Assembly: GCA_033763795.1 (NCBI GenBank)
Contig: JANRJV010000010.1
Span: 1 to 9,361 of the forward strand
DNA length: 9,361 nucleotides
Direction of reading: 5' to 3'
Source of the DNA: JAEUIV01 sp033763795
GTDB lineage: Bacteria; Planctomycetota; Phycisphaerae; Phycisphaerales; UBA1924
The notes under the pieces were generated by a model that was given only the letters and a program-made list of their open reading frames with translations, made no database searches and was not told the DNA's origin. Position numbers and translations under genes: made by a program. Position 1 is the stretch's first letter. Every line of letters starts with the position of its first letter. This document shows positions 1-5,685 of the stretch, one piece after another.

Positions 1-1
1 G

Positions 2-2905
2 GACGCGGGTGCGCGGCTGTCGTCGGATCCTTCGGCGGGCGTGATTGTGCGCGAGGCGTTTCACGCGCTGTCGCTGGAGGTGAACCGGCTGGAGGAGCGC
101 GGGTACCCGAACTCGAAGATGGGTGCGATCGCGCTGGTGCGGCAGTGCCTGTCGGATGCGCCTTGGCAGGTGGCGGCGGAGAAGGCCGCGGCCGAGGGGC
201 GGGGCGAGCGGCCTGCGCCGGACGCTTCGGCGGCGGCGCTGGCGAAGGATCTGCCGCTGCTCTTTGATGTTGAGCATGAGCAGGACGTGCTGCGTGCGGG
301 GAAGATCGCGCGGGAGTTCGGGCGGCGGGCGATGGTTGTGGGGTGCGGGACGGAGCTGCGGCGGTTGGAGGCTGTGGTGGCGGAGAGGATGCCGCTGATC
401 CTGCCGCTGGCCTTCGCGGAGAAGCCCGAGGTGGGGACGCTGGCGGACCGCGAGTCGCTGGATCTTCGGCAGCTGATGCTGTGGGAGGCTTCGCCCACGA
501 ACGCGGCGCGTCTGGACCGTGCGGGGGCGCGGGTGGCGCTGACGTCGAGCAAGCTGCCCAAGGATCAGAAGTTCATGGAGAACCTGCGGGAGGCGGTGCG
601 CGCGGGTCTGAGCGAGGAGCGGGCGCTGGCGATGCTGACGGTTGAGCCGGCGCGGATGCTGGGGATCGATGGTCGGTACGGGCGTGTGGCGCCGGGGATG
701 TCGGCGTCGCTGGTGGTGATGAAGGGGGCGCTGCTGGGGAAGGAGTCTGAGGTTCGTGATGTGTGGATCGACGGGGTGCGGCACGAGATCAACGCGGCGC
801 CTCGTGTGGAGCTGGAGGGGCGGTGGGCGGTGCGTTTCGAGGGTGTGGAGGGCGGGGCGGTCGAGGGGACGCTGAAGGTCGGGAAGAAGAATGAGGTGAG
901 TTTCGAGCGGCCGGTGACGGAGGCGGACCGGGCTCGTGAGGCGGCGGCGAAGGAGAAGGCGGAGCGCGAGCGCGCGGCGGAGGGCGGGGAGGCGGGTGGA
1001 GAGAAGGCCGCGGGCGAGGGCGTGAAGGAGGAAGGGGAGAAGGCCGCGGGCGAGAAGGCGGACGAAGCGACGCGGACGTTCAAGGCGCGGATGGTGTCGG
1101 TGGATGAGAACCGGGTGGACCTGGTGCTGGATGGGGAGGCGCTGGGGGTGAGCGGTGCGGTGAGCGTGTCGGCGATGGTGGGCGAGGAGCTGCGCGGGTT
1201 CGCGGAGCTGCCGGGCGGCGCGCGGGCGGTTATGCGCGGGACGCGGAGCGAGGGGGCCAAAGCGGAAGAGGCGAAGGATGACGCGGATGCGGAGCGGTAC
1301 GCGGGGGTGCCCGAGCGCTTCGGGCTGCCCTTCGGGCCGTATGGACTGATGGAGCGGCCGGCGTCGCGCTCGATGGTGCTGACGGCGCGGCGTGTGTGGA
1401 CGAGCGGGCCGGCGGGGATCATCGAGAACGGGGTGCTGGCGGTGCACGGGGGGAAGGTGGTGTATGTGGGCGGGTCGGCGGATGAGGCGCGGGGGGCGCT
1501 GCGCAGCGCGGGCGGGGACGGGAGCGGGGCGGAGGTCGTGGATCTGGGCGACATGGAGATCACTCCCGGGCTGATCGACTGTCACAGCCACACGGGGATC
1601 GCGGGGGGCGTGAACGAGGGGACGCAGTCGTGCACATCGGAGGTGCGGATCTTCGATGTGATCGATCCGGATGCGATCGGGTGGTACCGCGAACTGGCGG
1701 GGGGACTGACGGCGGCGAACCAACTGCACGGTTCGGCGAACGCGATCGGCGGGCAGAACTCGGTGGTGAAGCTGCGGTGGGGCGTGGCGCACCCGGATGA
1801 GATGCGCATCGAGGGGGCGCCGGCGGGGATCAAGTTCGCGCTGGGGGAGAACGTGAAGCAGTCGAACTGGGGGGACCGGTTCAGCGACCGGTATCCGCAG
1901 ACGCGGATGGGGGTGGAGACGTATATCCGCGACAGGTTTGTGGCGGCGCGCGAGTACGCGGCGGAGCGTGCGCGGAGCGGGAGCGCGGCGGGTGCGGGGG
2001 CGGGAGCGCGGCGCGATCTGGAGCTGGAGGCGCTGGCGGAGATATTGGCGGGCGAGCGGCTGGTGCACTGCCACAGCTACAGGCAGGACGAGATCCTGAT
2101 GCTGTGCCGGGTTGCGAAGGAGTTCGGGTTCAAGATCGGGACGTTCCAGCATGTGCTGGAGGGGTACAAGGTGGCGGAGGCGATCCGCGAGCAGGCGATC
2201 GGTGGGTCGGCGTTCAGCGACTGGTGGGCGTACAAGTTCGAGGTGGTGGACGCGATCCCGCACGCGGGGGCGATCATGCACGACGCGGGCGTGGTGGTGA
2301 GCTTCAACTCGGACTCGGACGAGCTGGCGCGGCGGATGAACGGAGAGGCGGCCAAGGCGGTGAAGTACGGGGGCGTCGACCCGGCGGAGGCGCTGAAGTT
2401 CGTGACGCTGAACCCGGCGAAGCAGCTCAAGATCGACGGGATGACGGGCTCGCTGGAGGTGGGGAAGGACGCGGACTTCGTGGTGTGGTCCGGGAGCCCG
2501 TTGAGCTCGATGAGCCGGTGCGAGCGGACGTTCGTGGACGGGCGCGAGATGTTCTCGCTGGAGCGGGATCGGGCGGAGCGCGAGCGGATCCGGGCCGAGC
2601 GGGAAAGGATCGTGCAGAAGCTGCTGGCGAAGCCCAAGGAGAAGGAGAAGAAGGAGGGCGCGGGTGAGGGCGGTCCCAAGACCAAGCCGGCGCTCGTGCC
2701 TGATGAGCCGGCGCCGACGGGGCTGATGAGCGGGGGACGCGGGGCGTGGCTGTCGCCCGTGGGCGAGGACATCGACGCGGCGCGGGAGCTGGCGGCGCGG
2801 CGGGCGCTGGAGCGGAACTACGAGTGGCTGGTGCGCAACGGGCTGGACCCGCGGCTGCAGCACGTGGGCGACTGCGGGTGTTCGGCGGCGTGCGTGATCG
2901 AGTGA
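2..2905 (+). CDS. Tandem-domain amidohydrolase (imidazolonepropionase-like), 5' partial
   Basis: The frame is open from the window edge, so the true start lies upstream; the GTG at 41 is internal. Two amidohydrolase units are visible. The first (to about 800) keeps the C-terminal signature (ML..EPARMLGIDGRYG.VAPGMSASLVV) but lacks the usual His and Asp metal ligands. Next comes a small beta-rich domain (about 806-1255, starting GRWAVRF) interrupted by a charged Ala/Glu/Lys linker (about 914-1075). The second unit (about 1364-2560) is canonical: PGLIDCHSHTG with HxH at 1583-1591, GIKFALGENVK, HCHSY at 2066-2074, FQH with His at 2150-2152, SFNSDSDE with Asp at 2312-2314, then the NPAKQL..D...GSLEVGKDADFVVW tail. 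This matches the mononuclear metal site of subtype III amidohydrolases (imidazolonepropionase type). The C-terminus has a charged coiled-coil-like stretch and ends GDCGCSAAC. The family hydrolyses C-N bonds in small cyclic or peptidic substrates; the substrate here is unknown. Probably exported, but the N-terminus is missing. Confidence 0.9.
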   Translation, partial: DAGARLSSDPSAGVIVREAFHALSLEVNRLEERGYPNSKMGAIALVRQCLSDAPWQVAAEKAAAEGRGERPAPDASAAALAKDLPLLFDVEHEQDVLRAGKIAREFGRRAMVVGCGTELRRLEAVVAERMPLILPLAFAEKPEVGTLADRESLDLRQLMLWEASPTNAARLDRAGARVALTSSKLPKDQKFMENLREAVRAGLSEERALAMLTVEPARMLGIDGRYGRVAPGMSASLVVMKGALLGKESEVRDVWIDGVRHEINAAPRVELEGRWAVRFEGVEGGAVEGTLKVGKKNEVSFERPVTEADRAREAAAKEKAERERAAEGGEAGGEKAAGEGVKEEGEKAAGEKADEATRTFKARMVSVDENRVDLVLDGEALGVSGAVSVSAMVGEELRGFAELPGGARAVMRGTRSEGAKAEEAKDDADAERYAGVPERFGLPFGPYGLMERPASRSMVLTARRVWTSGPAGIIENGVLAVHGGKVVYVGGSADEARGALRSAGGDGSGAEVVDLGDMEITPGLIDCHSHTGIAGGVNEGTQSCTSEVRIFDVIDPDAIGWYRELAGGLTAANQLHGSANAIGGQNSVVKLRWGVAHPDEMRIEGAPAGIKFALGENVKQSNWGDRFSDRYPQTRMGVETYIRDRFVAAREYAAERARSGSAAGAGAGARRDLELEALAEILAGERLVHCHSYRQDEILMLCRVAKEFGFKIGTFQHVLEGYKVAEAIREQAIGGSAFSDWWAYKFEVVDAIPHAGAIMHDAGVVVSFNSDSDELARRMNGEAAKAVKYGGVDPAEALKFVTLNPAKQLKIDGMTGSLEVGKDADFVVWSGSPLSSMSRCERTFVDGREMFSLERDRAERERIRAERERIVQKLLAKPKEKEKKEGAGEGGPKTKPALVPDEPAPTGLMSGGRGAWLSPVGEDIDAARELAARRALERNYEWLVRNGLDPRLQHVGDCGCSAACVIE
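1001..1054 (+). repeat. 18-bp direct repeat in the interdomain linker
   Basis: The 18-mer GAGAAGGCCGCGGGCGAG occurs exactly at 1001-1018 and 1037-1054, an offset of 36 bp or 12 codons. It encodes EKAAGE twice within an Ala/Glu/Lys-rich linker of the first amidohydrolase. This looks like in-frame expansion of a flexible linker, not a separate element. Confidence 0.8.
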
Positions 2906-2957
2906 GGGCGGGGCGGTCCGGGGCGATGGGCGTGAGCGATACGAGCGGAGGCGAACG

Positions 2958-4292
2958 ATGAAGCGGACGGGCGTGCGAGTGGCGGCGGGCGTGTGCGCGG
3001 CGGGGCTGGCGTGGAGCGCGGCGGGGCAGGACCTGGGGCTGAAGCCCGGCGTGCCTCAGAAGGAGACGTGGATCGTGGGCGCGACGGTGCACACGGTCTC
3101 GGGGGCGGTGCTGGAGGGGGCGTCGGTTCGGCTGGACCGGGCGGGGACGATCGCCGAGGTGACGACGTCGAGCGTGGCGGCGGACGCGGCGCTGTTCACG
3201 GTGGTCGATGCGCGGGGGAAGCACGTGTATCCGGGGATGATCGGCGCGAACACGCAGAGCGGGCTGATCGAGGTGGGGGCGGTGCGGGCGACGCTCGATT
3301 ACGCGGAGACCGGGGCCGTGACGCCCGAGGTCAGGGCGGCGGTGGCGGTGAACCCGGACTCGACGCTGCTTCCCGTGACGAGGTCGAACGGTGTGCTGAC
3401 GGTGGGTGTGCTGCCTCTTGGGGGGGCGATCCCGGGGCGGGCGTCGGTGATCCGGCTGGACGGATGGACGTGGGAAGACATGGCGGTGGATGACGATGCG
3501 GGTGTGGTGGTGAACTGGCCGACGATGCGGCCGACGCGCGGGTGGTGGGTGACGAAGTCGATCGAGGATCAGGAGAAGGAGCGGCGCGAGGCTTTGGCGC
3601 AGATCGACACGGCGTTCGCGACGGCGCGGGCGTATCTGGCGGCGCGGGGGGCGGGGCAGGCCGGGCCCACGGACGTGCGGTGGGAGGCGATGCGCGGCGT
3701 GCTTGAGAAGGGCGACCGGGTGTTCGTGCGTGCGGAGGAGCTGGAGCAGATCCAGTCGGCGACGGCGTGGGCGGTGCGGCACGGGCTGAAGCTGGTGATC
3801 GTGGGCGGGCGGGACGCGTGGATGCCGACGGCGATCGAGTCGATCAAGCAGGCGGACGCGGGGGTGATCATCGCGGGGACGCACCGGCTGCCCCGGCGGA
3901 ACGATTCGGATTTCGACGAGAGCTTCACGCTGCCCATGCGGCTGGAGGAAGCGGGGGTGCGGTGGGCGCTGGCGTCGGCGGGCGGGCCGTTTGAGACGCC
4001 TCATGAGAGGAACCTGCCGTATCACGCGGCGACGGCGGTGGCGTATGGGCTGGGGCGCGAGGCGGCGCTGCGGTCGATCACGCTGTCGGCGGCGGAGCTG
4101 CTGGGCGTGGGCGATCGGCTGGGGAGCGTCGAGGTCGGGAAGGAAGCGACGCTGATCGTGACCGACGGCGATCCGCTGGAGATCACGACGAAGGTTGAGC
4201 GGGCGTTCATACGCGGGCGCGAGATCGATCTCGAGAACAAGCAGACGGCGCTCGAGAAGAAGTACCGCGAGAAGTATCGGCAGCAGGAGTGA
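2958..4292 (+). CDS. Secreted amidohydrolase-fold protein lacking the metal ligands
   Basis: 444 residues. The ATG follows GGAGG (2947-2951) with a 6-nt spacer. A signal peptide (MKRTGVRVAAGVCAAGLAWSA, cleavage near residue 20-23) indicates export. The amidohydrolase framework is clear: a composite N-terminal beta-sandwich (ETWIVGATVHTVSGAVLEGASV), the strand entering the barrel (KHVYPGMIGA), and the C-terminal signature (SAAELLGVGDRLGSVEVGKEATLIVTDGDPLEI). The metal motifs are replaced. The expected HxH after PGMI is NTQ (residues 98-100), the region of the barrel His ligand reads LVIVGGRDAW, and the usual S-D near the end of the barrel reads ASAGG. It is therefore unlikely to be a metal hydrolase of the standard type; it may be a binding protein or a partner subunit of the upstream enzyme. 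The stop-to-start gap to that gene is 52 bp, suggesting one operon. A charged helical C-terminus (ENKQTALEKKYREKYRQQE) closes the protein. The family is confident; the function is not. Confidence 0.88.
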   Translation: MKRTGVRVAAGVCAAGLAWSAAGQDLGLKPGVPQKETWIVGATVHTVSGAVLEGASVRLDRAGTIAEVTTSSVAADAALFTVVDARGKHVYPGMIGANTQSGLIEVGAVRATLDYAETGAVTPEVRAAVAVNPDSTLLPVTRSNGVLTVGVLPLGGAIPGRASVIRLDGWTWEDMAVDDDAGVVVNWPTMRPTRGWWVTKSIEDQEKERREALAQIDTAFATARAYLAARGAGQAGPTDVRWEAMRGVLEKGDRVFVRAEELEQIQSATAWAVRHGLKLVIVGGRDAWMPTAIESIKQADAGVIIAGTHRLPRRNDSDFDESFTLPMRLEEAGVRWALASAGGPFETPHERNLPYHAATAVAYGLGREAALRSITLSAAELLGVGDRLGSVEVGKEATLIVTDGDPLEITTKVERAFIRGREIDLENKQTALEKKYREKYRQQE

Positions 4293-4304
4293 GGGGGGGG
4301 AGGG

Positions 4305-4395
4305 GGGCAGTAGGCAGTAGGCAGTGGGGAGTGGGGAGTGGCGAGTGGACAATGGCGAATGGCGAATGGCGAATGGCGAGTGGCCACTGGCGAAT
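4305..4395. repeat. Heptanucleotide tandem repeat array, 13 units
   Basis: Every seventh base from 4311 to 4395 is T, and the array divides into thirteen 7-bp units. In order: GGGCAGT, AGGCAGT x2, GGGGAGT x2, GGCGAGT, GGACAAT, GGCGAAT x3, GGCGAGT, GGCCACT, GGCGAAT. Neighbouring units are most alike, so variants drift along the array, as expected from local duplication. It follows a G-run (4291-4307) and ends 2 bp before the stop codon of the minus-strand gene. It thus fills the gap between two convergent genes. A 10-bp palindrome (AGTGGCCACT, 4379-4388) lies inside. Heptad arrays of this type resemble the short tandemly repeated repetitive (STRR) sequences known from cyanobacteria. Confidence 0.93.
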
Positions 4396-4397
4396 GG

Positions 4398-5642
4398 TTA
4401 GCCGCTTGGTGGTTGTGAGGAGAGGTCGAGGCGCGGGGCCATCCACTGGCGCAGGCCTCGGGTGACCTCTATGAGGGCGGCGCCCAGGAGGAGTCCCGGG
4501 GCGAGAGCTTCGGGGATGACGCCTGCGGCGGTGAGGGCGAGTGTGAGGCCAAGCTGGACGGGACCTGCGCCGGCGCTGACGGCGTGGGCGGCTGAGGTCC
4601 AGCCGGTGCGCGCGGCGCGGGGTTCGCCCAGGAGTTTCCAGCCGACGGCGGCGGCGCCCCACCGGCCGTCGGAGCACCAGAGGACGGCGAGGACGATGGA
4701 GCCCCAGAAGAGGATGACCTGGTCGCCCGTTGAGAGCGCGCGGAGGTCGATGTAGACGGCTGCGTAGGCGGCGGTGGCGGGGAGGGCGACGGTGAGCGCG
4801 GCGGTTGTTGCGAGGGCGCGGAGTCGGCGCGAGCGCTCGCCCAGGCTGAGTGCGAGGAGCAGGCCCAGGATGAGTGCGGCGCCGACGAGTGTCATGGGGG
4901 GATTCCACGCGAGGATGAGCGCGGCGGCGAAGCAGAGGAACAGGCCCATGGCGCAGGCGATGTAGGGGCCGGGGCGGAGGGAGCTGACGATTCCGGGAGC
5001 GGCGATGCACGCGGCGTATGCGAGCGCGGCGGCGACGGGGCGTGGGAAGGGGGCGGCGGCGGGGGCGAGGAAAGGGATCATGAGCGCGGGGGCGGCGCCG
5101 GCGGCGATGACGGCGAAGATGCCTACGGCGATGGGGCGGCCTTTGGTTGTGATGAGGCCGCGCATCGTGCGTGCGAGGGCGCGGGCGCGGATGGGGATGA
5201 GCGCGGGGCCGATGAGGAAGGCGTAGAGGGCGAGGCAGGCGTGTGCGGCCCAGTCGGCGCGGGCGCGGGCCTGGGCGGCGGCGCGGCTGCGCTGGTCTTC
5301 GAGTGGGGCGAGCTGGTCGGCCTGGCGCTGCGTGTGCTCGGTGAGGGCGGCGGGCGAGACGCCCGACTGGCGGAGGACGGCGAGTTCCTGGGCGTGGGTG
5401 GAGGCGAGCTGGCGGATGGCCCGGGTCTGGTCGGTGGTGCTGAGGAAGAGGCGCTCGTGGAGGGCCGGGTGCGTGCGGGCGAGGATGCCCGGCCCCATGA
5501 AGAGGCCCACAACGAGGCCGGCGACGATGGCGGCGGCGGGGCGGCCGCCCGGCACGGCGGACCAGCGGAGCAGCCATGCGAGCGCGGCGGCGGGGAGTGC
5601 GAGCGCGAGGAGCTGCCAGAGCTGCCAGAGCTGCCAGAGCAT
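4398..5642 (-). CDS. Polytopic membrane protein, possibly cation/proton antiporter-like
   Basis: 414 residues with about ten to eleven hydrophobic segments (roughly 9-29, 34-54, 131-150, 169-192, 203-222, 226-246, 248-268, 276-297, 306-324, 361-378, 379-395). A polar, mostly helical stretch (about 62-130, rich in Gln, Glu, Arg and Ala) separates the second and third segments. Two regions recall the CPA/Kef-NhaP antiporter fold: GRPAAAIVAGLVVGLFMGPGIL near the start and AGAGPVQLGLTLALTAAGVI near the end. I see no diagnostic ion-binding Asp pair, so ion transport is only a suggestion. The first residues are MLWQLWQLWQL, encoded by a 9-bp tandem repeat. No Shine-Dalgarno precedes the ATG, and in this frame an upstream stop (TAG at 5673-5675) leaves no earlier ATG, so the start is plausible but not proven. 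The gene is divergent from the decarboxylase by 43 bp and convergent with the amidohydrolase gene. Codons end mostly in C. Confidence 0.8.
   Translation of the reverse strand: MLWQLWQLWQLLALALPAAALAWLLRWSAVPGGRPAAAIVAGLVVGLFMGPGILARTHPALHERLFLSTTDQTRAIRQLASTHAQELAVLRQSGVSPAALTEHTQRQADQLAPLEDQRSRAAAQARARADWAAHACLALYAFLIGPALIPIRARALARTMRGLITTKGRPIAVGIFAVIAAGAAPALMIPFLAPAAAPFPRPVAAALAYAACIAAPGIVSSLRPGPYIACAMGLFLCFAAALILAWNPPMTLVGAALILGLLLALSLGERSRRLRALATTAALTVALPATAAYAAVYIDLRALSTGDQVILFWGSIVLAVLWCSDGRWGAAAVGWKLLGEPRAARTGWTSAAHAVSAGAGPVQLGLTLALTAAGVIPEALAPGLLLGAALIEVTRGLRQWMAPRLDLSSQPPSG
5611..5640 (-). repeat. 9-bp tandem repeat at the 5' end of the membrane-protein gene
   Basis: On the plus strand AGCTGCCAG is repeated three times exactly (5611-5637), plus AGC. 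In the minus-strand gene this encodes LWQ repeated three times directly after the start Met. Being a multiple of three, copy-number change would alter length without a frameshift. Confidence 0.9.
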
Positions 5643-5685
5643 GACGGGTGAGGGTACTTGCGGGGGCTGGCTCTAGCATTGGGGC

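Noticed and set aside
41..43. GTG as the start of the first amidohydrolase
   Set aside because: The same frame is open back to position 2 with coding-like codons, and an amidohydrolase of this layout needs its barrel N-terminus, so the gene begins outside the window.
2427..4352. 641-codon open frame on the minus strand
   Set aside because: It is antisense to two well-supported amidohydrolase genes, and the translation is Arg/Pro/His-rich with no motifs. Part of it reads the heptad array. It is a product of high GC and strand skew.
4022..4387. 121-codon minus-strand frame with repeated HSP/FAIRHC-like peptides
   Set aside because: The peptide repeats are simply the 7-bp DNA repeat translated (7 residues per 21 bp). 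It overlaps the end of the amidohydrolase gene antisense.
4305..4395. CRISPR array
   Set aside because: Units are 7 bp without spacers; this is a simple tandem repeat and no cas genes are present.
5643..5685. Strong divergent promoter pair
   Set aside because: Only a possible -10 (TAGCAT, 5674-5679) is seen, with no matching -35 at proper spacing. At 43 bp the gap is too short to argue further from sequence alone.
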